A DNA stretch of 64,000 nucleotides from Microdochium bolleyi (lineage: Eukaryota; Ascomycota; Sordariomycetes; Xylariales; Microdochiaceae). Positions 33,001-42,602 of the stretch are shown in pieces. The DNA is taken from assembly GCA_001566295.1 (NCBI GenBank), contig KQ964246.1, forward strand, positions 3,472,001 to 3,536,000, read 5' to 3'. The stretch's first letter is position 1. Every line of letters starts with the position of its first letter. The notes under the pieces are model-generated. The model worked only from the letters and a program-made list of their open reading frames with translations. It had not been told where the DNA came from and did not search any database. The position numbers were made by a program, and so were the translations under genes.

Positions 33001-35517
33001 GAGCGCGTCCAGAATGTGTTTGAACCCATCGTGGCTATCGGGGAAGCACAACCCGACACTCCACAACTGGTTCATGGCTTCAATGGCAGAGTCTTTGATG
33101 GCAGCGTCTGATCTGTCCAAGGCCGACAGGAACCGACCTTTGAGGAACCCGAGGTGGGCTTCGTCAACGTCTTTGCCATACAAAGCAGCTCGCGAGAAGT
33201 ACCCAGCCAGCGAGGCGATCGAGCCCTGGTACTGCGCGGACAATGCGGCTGGTGGCGATGTGCCCGCAGACTCGACGAAGGAGCGAAGTTTGGCGATGGA
33301 GTGCGAGGCATTGTCGTCCAGAGGAGCAAGGATTGCGAAGACCTTCGCCGCCAGATGCCGAACTTTCTGGTTGTTGGAAGGCAACACTTCCAGTAACTCG
33401 CCAGACCTCTGTGCCAAAGTGGCCGGTATGGAGGTGCTGGGCATGTGGGCGAGAAGCTCAGCCAAGCAGGTGACAGCTTCTTCCGCCCCGGTCTCTGGAT
33501 GATCCCTGAGACCGTCCAAAGAAGCATGCAACAGCTGACCTAGCACCACAGAGTCTGCGGTTGCAAGAAAAGTTCGGATCTGATCGCGAGTCTTCAAGTC
33601 GTTCTGTAGCTTGTTCTCTAGTTGCAGGTCCCAGTCGACTTCAATGTTTAGCTCGCCGAGAGCTTGAAGCAGAATATTCTGCTTGACAAATCGAAGTGCG
33701 ATTGGGAAGGCACGGAGACGCTCGTTGGTAAACAGAGGATACTTGGACGTCTGATCCACGGCCATCTCGCTATCACCAATCTCTCGAGGAGTCTGATCAA
33801 AGAAAGTCGTGATCATCTGGCTCCAGTCCGGAAGCGTGAGAGTCGAATCGGGCTGTAGTTTCGTGGCCCACCAGGGGTCCAGACCTCTCTGGCCCTCCTC
33901 GAGAACGTCTCTCCTCTCTGTCGAACCTCCGCTCAGGGCGAGGATGTCGATCCATCGCGCCTTGACATCGCTGTATGGCAGACAGTTGTTGGCGAACCGG
34001 GCTGCCACGTGTCGAGCAGATCGGAGACCCTGTCCCTCAGTCAAAGTCATGTATTCGAGCAAGAGAATCTCAAGGTCGCGATGCTCGTCCGTAGCTTGCG
34101 ACTTGAAAAGGCCCATCATACTCGACAGAGCGCTCTCGATGTGAACCACAACTTCTGTGCTTGGATCTGAGACGAGGGAGTCAAAAAGCCACTTCAGTAG
34201 GGTCTCCTTTGCCTTGCTCTCGAAAGTGCTGCCGCGCGACAAGGTGCCGATGGTCTCGTACGCATTCGCACGAAGTCGTTGTTCGTCCTGGAATTGCGAT
34301 TGACTGCCCCGAGAAATTGGCTCTGGCCAGCCTTGCTTCAGAATGAAGTCTTTAAGTATGAAGACCAAGGATCCACCCATGGCACCGTTCGATCTTTCGG
34401 ACGTGGTCGAGCCATTGCGTGCTATCCAGGCAAGGAACGCCAAGAGTGTCTGGTGCAGTCGAAGGGCTTCTAAGCCTCTGGCAATGGAGGGTTCGCCTTC
34501 AGCAGCGTCAGGGCTAGTGAGCATGAAATCTCCGAGCACGGCATCGACGACTTCAGAGTGGAGCGTGCAAGCTTTCATGGACTTTGACAGCAACCTCATG
34601 ATCTGGATCCGCTGGGCAGCAGGCACCTGGTTATGCGCTTTGAACAGAGCTTTCAACAGAGCCTCGTCCTCTAGATCGACCTTCGACCTCTTCAGTATGT
34701 CGTCCGCCACTGTCGCAATCCTCGAGTCCGCAGAACCAGCAGCGTAAATCGTGGGGAGATGACGCTCGTCGTCGAGGAACGCTCCACTCCCCAGGAAGCC
34801 GATCGCTTTCGTTTTACACTCTGGTAAGCTGAGGCTGTTTGGCGTGCCAGGTCGCCAGGCATGGGGGTTATTGTTTCTTAGGAAAGCGACGTCTTCTTTC
34901 GTCAGTCCAGTTGGTGTCCGCCGTAGCAGACTCTCGATTTCATCCTCCGCCGCAAGCGCGATGTCCTGCCGCAGCAGGAACAGTTTGCCGAGCCAGGCCG
35001 CCACATAGCGCGCATCGGCGGCATCAGAGAGGCCAATGGTCTCGCGCAGGCCGATGTCCTCTTTCGTCCCGCGCCCAGGAATGCTGATCTCGAGCAGCAG
35101 CCGGAGGAAGATGTTGAAAAAGCCAGCCGCGCTGGCCACATTGGTCTCTTGAGAGATGCCTTGTACCACGACTGGCAGGAGCTCGCGGCGCTTGTCCTGG
35201 TCGAGTCGAGCCAGCCCCTGCTTGATCAGGTTGAGGTCCAGCTGCTTGACCATGGGCGATGTCGCACTCTTGTACTGCCTGAGAAGACCGGCGACTGGTA
35301 TCGCGACCCCTGCGGGCTTGACAAAGTTGTTGACACTGATGAAAGCCTGGAAGGTGGCATCGCGAACAGCCTTGTGTGGACTGCCGGCCTTGGCCATGAG
35401 CGGGACCAGATGCGTTGCGAGGGTCTCGCTGAGCTTCTTCTCGTCTCCTGAAGAGTTGGCCAGCTTGTAGCGAATGGACGAGACGAGCCGGAGCTCGGCA
35501 GCTTCGGTGGAGGCCAT
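30046..35517 (-). CDS. ecm29: Proteasome adaptor and scaffold protein Ecm29
   Basis: Large HEAT-repeat protein that bridges the 19S and 20S parts of the 26S proteasome, acts in proteasome quality control and disassembles it under stress. It is a single exon of 1823 residues, near the yeast length of about 1870. The start is the ATG at 35517, whose product begins MASTEAAELRLVSSIRYKLA, the typical Ecm29 N-terminus; the frame continues upstream but with no conserved residues. Recognisable family blocks are VKQLDLNLIKQGLARL, the RDELVQETASRGLALVYERG block, TWTARSAFGRFGLSNI and GLKVMAITTVLDV-type helices (here VKVMAITTVLDVVKHGG). No introns and no internal stops. The neighbouring UBX gene also serves ubiquitin-dependent degradation. 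Third-position GC bias is milder than in idh1, as expected for moderate expression. Confidence 0.95.
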   Translation of the reverse strand: MASTEAAELRLVSSIRYKLANSSGDEKKLSETLATHLVPLMAKAGSPHKAVRDATFQAFISVNNFVKPAGVAIPVAGLLRQYKSATSPMVKQLDLNLIKQGLARLDQDKRRELLPVVVQGISQETNVASAAGFFNIFLRLLLEISIPGRGTKEDIGLRETIGLSDAADARYVAAWLGKLFLLRQDIALAAEDEIESLLRRTPTGLTKEDVAFLRNNNPHAWRPGTPNSLSLPECKTKAIGFLGSGAFLDDERHLPTIYAAGSADSRIATVADDILKRSKVDLEDEALLKALFKAHNQVPAAQRIQIMRLLSKSMKACTLHSEVVDAVLGDFMLTSPDAAEGEPSIARGLEALRLHQTLLAFLAWIARNGSTTSERSNGAMGGSLVFILKDFILKQGWPEPISRGSQSQFQDEQRLRANAYETIGTLSRGSTFESKAKETLLKWLFDSLVSDPSTEVVVHIESALSSMMGLFKSQATDEHRDLEILLLEYMTLTEGQGLRSARHVAARFANNCLPYSDVKARWIDILALSGGSTERRDVLEEGQRGLDPWWATKLQPDSTLTLPDWSQMITTFFDQTPREIGDSEMAVDQTSKYPLFTNERLRAFPIALRFVKQNILLQALGELNIEVDWDLQLENKLQNDLKTRDQIRTFLATADSVVLGQLLHASLDGLRDHPETGAEEAVTCLAELLAHMPSTSIPATLAQRSGELLEVLPSNNQKVRHLAAKVFAILAPLDDNASHSIAKLRSFVESAGTSPPAALSAQYQGSIASLAGYFSRAALYGKDVDEAHLGFLKGRFLSALDRSDAAIKDSAIEAMNQLWSVGLCFPDSHDGFKHILDALFKLAEANNEKAIRAIGRLAIPAAADQDKADKQEDSVTSVLTQLFKLFEIKRTEVHFATGEALAAVVARWDSDAVQLGRDVQPQGSGESDVVQTLRKRPGRIENVLEKLINDCKTTKPSLLKASGIWLFCIIQYCSHLPEIQARLRECQVAFMRLLTGRDELVQETASRGLALVYERGDESLKGELVKDLVASFTGTKTQLKVDDDTELFDAGALPTGEGKSVTSYKDIISLANEVGDQSLVYKFMALATNAATWTARSAFGRFGLSNILSEADLDPKIYPALFRYRFDPNSNVRRSMDDIWKAVVKDSSATIDAHFDAIMTDLLKSILDGKEWRVREASCAAVADLIYGQQFTKYEKYYTDIWRVTLRVIDDQKASVRAAALKLCMGLSKSLVTQLQEHNSSGSAKAMITQVLPFLLSDKGVENSVEEVKVMAITTVLDVVKHGGETLKPFIPTIIIHFLGLLSTIEPQQINYYYQRVSEEDREGLDKLRSSAATRSPLFECITNCLRFADDGVLKELAPQLVQTTKSALGMQTKIGCSEVLSTLALRHSILLPPYNGLFLKAMETQVLDRNNEVNRAYAKSAAYLLRTASPETRERFTNKLTLLYMGAEEDARRQKVADAVLAIAKVSPDAFNDLESRLLPFAYLGKHDTDEYVSEVFEEVWSQHAGGSHTVKRFIPEIVDFVTKALDTSKWALQHGGALAIASMVTALSSAAGKDGQFGEKDLATIWPVLDKALALKTFKGKEKLVTAYPLFVRHGRKFWANDKPAATQTKKIALREAKRNNDEYRPFAFEALGGFASARDDLDMYEEVVGIVSEYLSPDSKETQSDTERRTTQAAVKAVLNSYSRERMKTDCAAVLQDIVATMEDSKATLKIARDAWFSGSVEVLANAGKSGSTQPTSAHESLVRKWLSLVVADEADVILESQRLDRAKALGAVVKAVRKGVFGPSGELEGVLSDMRTKMSEMASAERSLDVQKALRTAAE

Positions 35518-38500
35518 TTCGTGGGTGACGTTTAAGTGCCGATACCTATGCTCGAGGTTGTAGGTCGTGCGAACCCCCGGTATATGGCAGCGGAAGCCAG
35601 GTGATGCAGTTCCACGCTCTTGCACGTCAACAAGGCGGCTTGCGTGCTCACAAATGCAGCAGATTGCTCACGTAAAGACAGAAAGTCTATTGTGTCATAT
35701 CATGTTGTAGCAGCACGGACTTGAAGACAGCATGAAAATGAAAGATTGAGTCGGCATCAACGGTTCTCTTGTGTCGGATCCTCGTGCTCTCAGGACCGCC
35801 TGGAGGCAGCATCACTGACGACGTTGGCCAGGGTCGGTCAGGCAGGAGCAACCCCACGTCAGCCACACGTGGCGCAGATGGGAGCCTCGGAGTTCTCCCG
35901 AATTCCATGCTGCCGTCCCGTCCGGCCATGCCCAGATGTGGGCAATTGGTGGCAATTCCGATGCTCAGCTGACAGAGCATATTTAGAGATTCTTCTTCTT
36001 CAGAAATAGAACTGGATCAATCGTCTGCGGGTAGTTTTGTTTTTGATCGCAAGACTGGCATGTACCACTGACCCCACGCTGGGATACGCGCCACAAGGAA
36101 AGCTGGCTTATGCTTTGGTCAAGTTGCAGCTCAATTAGACAACGACTTGATTGCTCACTCGGAACACCATAATAGGGAGCACGTTGCTATCAATGATGGC
36201 GGCTGCTTTCCTTCCCGGCCTTCTATGTGGTGACACGTGGCAGCATCACGGGGGCGTGTTGCCGCCTCGCATTCAACATTGTCGCAGTAGCAGACAAGGC
36301 AAGGCCTCTTCCACTGTATCTGCCATTGGGAAGAGAGACGTTCGATCAATTTGCGGGCCAGCAAACTATCCATTCAAGGGAAGGTCTGGTTCTGTCTGTA
36401 TGCTCCGCACATCAGGATGGCACTGAGCAAATATCTCGAGAGACCGAGCTCGCCAATTCCCAGGGTAATGCTTCATGGGCCGTCGTTCTTATCGCGATTC
36501 GACACCAGCAGTTAAGAGTATAATCTTGTCCCTTGGATTGACGATAGAGACCTTTCCCATTAGCCAACCCTTCGAGCTATTAACACCCATAACAAGCTGG
36601 AACTGAAAGATGCGATGATCCGGTTCCATAGCTGGAGCCGACACCGCTCAAGAGGAGTTGTAGCTGTCCAAGTCACTTGATGACCCGGGCGCTCCTGCTG
36701 TGCTTGGCGATCGTTCGCATGCGGCCATAATGACGGTCTCATCCGCGGCGGATGCGAGCTCCGGGTGCTGCGTGACTCCGTTTCAAGGTTGTTCTTGGTA
36801 AGCCGAGTGCGGCGCTGATTCAACTGGTCAATTGTGGCATGGCATTCTCGTTATTGCATCCAGATCCATGTTTAATATCTAAGTATCTAGAGAATGCTGC
36901 GCACATGCTACGATGACTTAGAGCGTGGAGCCCCTTGTCAAACAAGGAACTCGCATATTATTGCTGTAGTGTGGCCCGGCCTAGGATATTGAGTACTCAT
37001 TTCATCACGCCTCCAAGGGACTGTGAGACTCCGACGAGAATGTCTCACTGGTGCACAGATGACAGCACATACGTGATTTCTATTGATCCGAACCAACAGA
37101 CCAGGAGGTGGCCTTGCACGGGCTTTGGCTTTGGTAAGATGGAACCTGGACCTTCTGTGCCATGCTAGTAAATGTGCAGGGGTTGTCAGCTGTCTTTGGT
37201 TCCGGACTGGGTCGCGTGAATATTCCACACAGGGGAAACATGTCCACCAGCTGAAGTCTTGAGTGATCCACGGATGTTGGTATTGTTTCGTGACATTCAG
37301 GTTTGGTGTCTTTTGGACACGAGCATTCAAGGACAATATCTGTGAGACGGCAGGTTGTTGTTGGACGAACTTAACGCGGACGTGCCTTATTCGCACTTGC
37401 GTCCATGACTCAGGTACCTAGGAGAACTCGTGAGACATGTTCCGCACGGAGCAGTTGGCAGCTGGCAGATCGCTTGACGAGGACACTCTTGCCCAGTGCA
37501 GCATCCGGGGCTTCCGCTTCATCGTCAGTCTTGTCGTTGGTGTATGCTGTATATTGTCAGCCAAGATGTAAGACAATCACTGCGGCACCTGTCAGCACAG
37601 AGCTCCGCCTGTGCCGAAACGTGTGGGGATGGCACGGCGGTGTCTTCTCAGCATGAGGCGAGCCACCCCATCACAATGGATACCGTTCTGCAAGGGGAGC
37701 TTTGGCCATGTCAGCCTCCGGGGCACGATGCAAGTGAACAGAGGACGCTGGTCAGGAACTGCGCGAGGTCCCAAGACAGGAATGGCGTGTGGTTGTTAGT
37801 GGCACCCACCAGAGACACGAGAGACACGACCGGAGGGGCAACAGGTCTTTGAGTTTGGGATCCGCGAGTGAGGGAGGGACGCGGAGGGAGACACGAAGCA
37901 GTAGCGCCACGCTTGACTCCGCCGCGAGCAGTGGTCGTCGAGAAGCGTGCCCAATCACGGCAGCAGGCCGGGTTGTCTCGTGCCTGCAAGCCATCCAGCT
38001 CCAGGGATGTCGTCGACGCTGGAGGGTGGGCGGCGTCGATGTCGCTTCATGGGACCTTGGAGCATGCGACCCAGACAGAGAGAGCGATGGATGTGTGGTG
38101 GATGGGGGAGGACAGGCAGGCAGCTGAAGTCAGGCACGTCAGCGGGCATGACTGGCATCGGCAAGATCCTGGGACGGCATGGAATGCTTCCATGGTAGCC
38201 CTGCAACATGTACCAGCAGTTTCCACAATTGCCATGCGAGCGCGAGCCTCCACACACATCCCTCCTCTTCGTGCTGGGTCCAGCGTGCGCCGGTCTCTGT
38301 TAGATTCTGCCCAGTTCTTGACACCTCAGAGAGCTGCTCGCTCCCCCTCTAATGCGGGCTCTTTTCTTTTTTTCTCCTCGGTCCATTTCCCACGTACACA
38401 TGGGTTGTCTTGGTTCCCTCGCCAGCCCTTGCGCTGCCCCAGTTCAAGGCCAGACTTGTTGTCATGCCTCCTTCCCGTGTGTCGCCTCAGGCTGCTACTA

Positions 38501-39993
38501 GCCATGCCTTCCCTTGAAGACCCAATTGATGATCGAGAGATGCTCAGATCAGGCTGGACTCGAGCCTCGAGTACTGTGCACGTGGCGGCGGGTGCCTGCC
38601 CTTGTCCCACGGCCCAGTGTCTCGTGCTTCCAGCTTCCTTGTAGGTTCAGAGTCAGAGCACGCATTCTATCGCACCTTTCTAGTTAGTGCGTGCCTGCCT
38701 GGGCTCGCCTGCCTGAAGTGCCTGCGCGTGCCTGCCGAGCCTGCCTCCAGCTGCCACTGCCAAGTGGGACACCCGGAGTCCCGTTTTCGGCAGCCCTGGA
38801 GGGCCCTGCCCGATTACACAGCACATCGTCACCAGTTCCCACCTGTCCACTTGTGCGGGTTTTAATTGCCAGGGTTCCCGCGGTGCTGCGACTCCTCCGC
38901 CGTCGCCGCTGCTGGCCTCTTGTCTCCTCCCTCAACCACACCACCACCGCACTCTGCTCCTCCTCCACCCCCACCTGTCGATTTTTTTCTTATGCGTTCC
39001 GTGGGTCAGATAGCTTTGTTTCTCTGATCTTCAACGTCTCTTCTCCTTCCCTCCGGCGTCTCTCCTCCTCTGCGACTGCATTGTCATATCCAATCGGCCC
39101 TCTTGCCGCCTGTTTCTTGAAAGTGAGTATTATTTTTTCCATTTTGACCCTCGCCTCCCTCTCCTCGTCGCCTCATCCGGCCGCGCCGGCCTGTCGCCCG
39201 ATCCAGCAGCACGCACCTGTCCATCGAGTTCCCACCACGCGGTCGCCATACTGGCGGCCAACAAGGCCGCGCCTGCCTGCACTGTTGTCAAGGGTCTATC
39301 ATCCCCTCATTTCTCCGAGGCGCAATCGGCATTGGATGCGACTCCCCATTGGCCCTGCACTTTGCACTGTCGACATGCGCCACGCACTTCTCGCACGTCT
39401 CGCGTTGCCGTCTTCCCACTGCGTCATGGCCGCCTTGCGCCTGGCTTCACACTACGCGCCGGCCTCGGAATCGCCAGCATGGTCTTTCGAGCTCAGCTCC
39501 GTGGCGCATTGATTGCAAAGCAATTGCCAGCCGGCTCCGACATGCCCAGGCGCTATTGGTGCTGCCGCAAGACCCCGCCGAACCATTGAGCAGATCCACG
39601 ACAGCGGGCGTCATCAACAACTCGTCCCCGCACTCCGCTACTAGGCCTTGCTTAGACCTGGCTCTCGCGCAACGTGGCCGTTTTCCCCCAACCCTATGTG
39701 TCGGCAATGGAGATCCATGGACCGTAATGCCAGACTGGGCTTTGATACCTGTGGCACGAATGCGCACCTAGATGTCTTTGTAGCATGATTACCCCGGACT
39801 TGCAGCTGACACGATGCCCTATAGGCTCCAGATACCCTGCCTTTCCGTTGCGCGACGACTTGACGATCTACTTCCAGACCTTAGGCGCTGGTTTTGGTAG
39901 CTGGTCCTGATATCGAAGAACCCGCAAACCGAACCTCGATTTTCCCGTTCTCAAAACGCCACCACGTTTCCGACGCAAACCTCGACTTTCATC
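35518..39993. other. Gene-poor divergent region, 4.5 kb, ecm29 / RRM gene
   Basis: No conserved coding frame was found on either strand; open frames up to 270 codons at 37.8-39.5 kb lie in GC-rich or pyrimidine-rich DNA and read as low-complexity. 36.0-37.4 kb is AT-richer. 38690-38750 is rich in GCCTGCC units. 38880-39120 is a long pyrimidine-rich tract on the plus strand that looks like a transcription start and leader region for the RRM gene. A donor-like GTGAGT at about 39123-39128 follows it. Confidence 0.45.
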
Positions 39994-41372
39994 ATGGACG
40001 GATACGGCCCCTACAACGGCAAGCCCCCTTCGAACGGCTCCGGTTCTCAGGGCGACAACAACTCTCAGGGTGCTGGCGGCCCCGGCGCCCCTCCCTCCGG
40101 TCTCCCCATGGCGCCTCCCAACGGCCAGCAGGGCGACAACTCTGGATTTCCCAGCGCCGATGCTGCCCGCCAGACATTGTGGATGGGTGAGCTTGCTGGC
40201 TGGATGGACGAGGGCTTCATCCGCTCCATCTTCCAGTCTGCCATGAATGAGAACGTGCAGGTCAAGATCATCCGGGACCGCCACTCTGGCAATGCCGGCT
40301 ACTGCTTTGTCGAATTCTCCAACGCCGACGCCGCTCAGAAGGCTCTCCAGCTCAACGGCACTCCTGTTCCTAACACCGATCGGGTTTTCCGCCTTAACTG
40401 GGCTTCCGGCGGTGGCCTGGTCGATCGCCGTGACGACCGCACCCCTGAGTACTCTATCTTCGTTGGTGACCTCGGTCATGAGGTCAATGAGTTTGTGCTC
40501 GTTGCGCTTTTCCAGGCTCGCTTCCCCTCTTGCAAGTCTGCCAAGATCATGACCGATCAGCAGACTGGCCAGTCCCGTGGCTACGGTTTCGTCCGTTTTG
40601 CCGATGAGCAGGACCAGCAGCGGGCTCTGGTTGAGATGCAGGGTGTCTACTGCGGCAACCGCCCCATGCGCGTATCTCCTGCTACTCCCAAGAACCGGTA
40701 TGTAACAACAGTTGATCTCGAGTCGAGAGCCTGTCACTGACGTGGATATATCACAGCGGACACCAGGGCGGCGCCGCCAACCAGTTCAACCAGTTTGGTG
40801 GCCATCACATGATGCAGCCTCAGCAGGCTCCCCACGGCGGCATGGGCAACAACTGGATGCAGCCTCAGCAGCAGCCCAACTACGGCTACGGCGGCCAGGG
40901 CCAGCAGCAAGGCCCCTTCAACCCTCTCGCCATGAACCAGTTCACCGACCCTAACAACACGACCGTCTTTGTTGGTGGCCTTTCGGGCTACGTCACCGAA
41001 GACGAGCTGCGCTCTTTCTTCCAGGGCTTCGGAGAGATCACCTACGTCAAGATCCCGCCCGGAAAGGGCTGTGGTTTCGTCCAGTTCGTCCACCGCCACG
41101 CTGCAGAGATGGCGATCAACCAGATGCAGGGGTACCCGATTGGCAACTCTCGTGTCCGGCTCTCGTGGGGTCGCTCGCAGAACAACTCTGGTGTAGGCAC
41201 TCCTTACCGTCCTGCCCCGCCTCCCCCTCAATACTGGCCTCCGGGACCTCCCGGGCCTCCCGGGCCCGGTCCGTTCGGCGCTCCTGGTTTCGGTGGTGCT
41301 GGCGGACCGCCTCCCTCGGCTGGCATGGGCCCTCAGGTGGGTTTCAATAGTGTTGGACCGACGGCGCTTTGA
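39994..41372 (+). CDS. csx1: Three-RRM RNA-binding protein (Csx1/Nam8/TIA1 type)
   Basis: Post-transcriptional regulator that binds mRNA or U1 snRNP-associated pre-mRNA. Exons 39994-40697 and 40757-41372 (59-nt intron, donor GTATGT, acceptor TCACAG) encode 439 residues. A Gly/Ser/Pro-rich N-terminus of about 60 residues precedes RRM1 (TLWMGELAGWMDE; RNP1 AGYCFVEF), RRM2 (SIFVGDLGHEV; RNP1 RGYGFVRF), a Gln/Asn/Gly-rich spacer of about 65 residues (MMQPQQ, NYGYGGQGQQQ), RRM3 (TVFVGGLSGYV; RNP1 GCGFVQF) and a Pro/Gly-rich tail with PPG repeats. The RRM1-RRM2-spacer-RRM3 order is that of S. pombe Csx1 and yeast Nam8/Ngr1. Low-complexity flanks suggest RNA-granule behaviour. CAG|GTGGGT at 41335-41342 is a possible further donor, so the last 13 residues could be replaced by an unrecognised terminal exon. 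Confidence 0.88.
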
Positions 41373-42602
41373 ATGACCCCGCTGACCTCTTGCGGATCCA
41401 GTAAACCTCTGATTGCAACGACCCTCGCATATTGGCGTCTCGCGTTGTGGCGTTTCGGCACGCTGATTTGATCTTCTGCATCAACAACTCTGGTTCTGCT
41501 TCCTGCCTCGGTTCGCCCACATGGTCAATATTTCCACGGTCACTTGTTGATTCCAGTTTGGCGTTGACTGCTCGTCATTTACACTCAAAAAAGGTCGGCG
41601 TACAACACGGGATCAGCTGTACGATTGCATCGCTAGTCACGACGACGACATCTCCTTTCCTACGTCTTCACCTCTTCTTCATTCTCGCCTCGAAGACATT
41701 TCTGAAAGCCCGACACGACCGGAACAACGAAGCCCTGTTTTACTGCGGAATGCTTGGGAAGAGCCCTTTTTGAGCGTCATGTGTCAAAAAATTCAAACGT
41801 TTGCTACGAAAAGTAATGGCTTGGGTTCTTTATTTTTCACATGATTAACTGGTGTCGGGTCGGGAGTTCCTCTCTTGCCTCTCTCTCTTTTGTTCCTGAT
41901 GGTCGAAAATACGGAGATATCTAGTTTACCTCAAAGCTTATGGTATTTGCGCGTTATCCTAAGAAGTCACGTTTTATCCGACGCGAGATGTTCAAGCAAG
42001 GTGGAGGTAGGGGTGTGCATGTCTGTATGTGCTCGTGTCTGTTTTGTGTGCCGCTCATTTTGCTCTTATTCTGAGGGGACTTTGTGAACATACCTTCAGT
42101 GTTTTTCCTCTCTTTCAACTGCGCGGGTTAGTGTAGACCTACCTACCTAGGTACCTAGGGTCGGACCTCGCTCGATACGTGTGTGGCGCCTGTTTCCATG
42201 GCCACCACCTCTGCAGTATCGAATCACCCAGCATGTCTGTACGCTCAGAGAGGAAGTAGGGAAGACGGGCGAAGGGAACTGACTCTGTAGACAACAAGTG
42301 GCTGTCCACCACCGGCTCCTGGCTGGTCCAGCGGATGCAAACCCAGCAGCGATCTTACGGCGTGGCACAGGACCCATGTAGCATTTTAACCCTCGTGAGG
42401 ATACGCCGGGAGCGCGATGCGGCCGTCGTGTCTCGTCAAGTTGTGCATCTGCGTTCATCCATACCCCAGGGTAGCTAGAACCTGCATGGTCGTCCATGGG
42501 CGTAGCCCAATCGCTTGCAGCAGTTCCTAGATTATTCGCGACTTGTGTCTGCTCTTACTACACATTGGTCTCGTGTCTTATCTGTCTCCAGGAAGGACAA
42601 GC
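41373..42602. other. Convergent intergenic region, RRM gene / glycosyltransferase
   Basis: 1.2 kb with two 3' ends. The left half is the likely long 3' UTR of the RRM gene, T-rich at about 41630-41960. A palindromic CCTAGGTACCTAGG element lies at 42146-42159 (separate entry). No gene was seen. Confidence 0.45.
42138..42159. repeat. Palindromic CCTAGGTACCTAGG element with CCTA repeats
   Basis: Two CCTA units lead into the perfect palindrome CCTAGGTACCTAGG. A partial copy (GGTACCTAGG) sits at 37412-37421. Such AGGTACCT-type palindromes recur in intergenic DNA of Sordariomycetes; their role is unknown. Confidence 0.6.

Noticed and set aside
37868..39512. Frames of 258 and 273 codons in the divergent region before the RRM gene
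   Set aside because: The first overlaps other frames with no conserved feature. The second runs through a pyrimidine-rich leader-like tract and is dominated by Ser, Pro and Leu.
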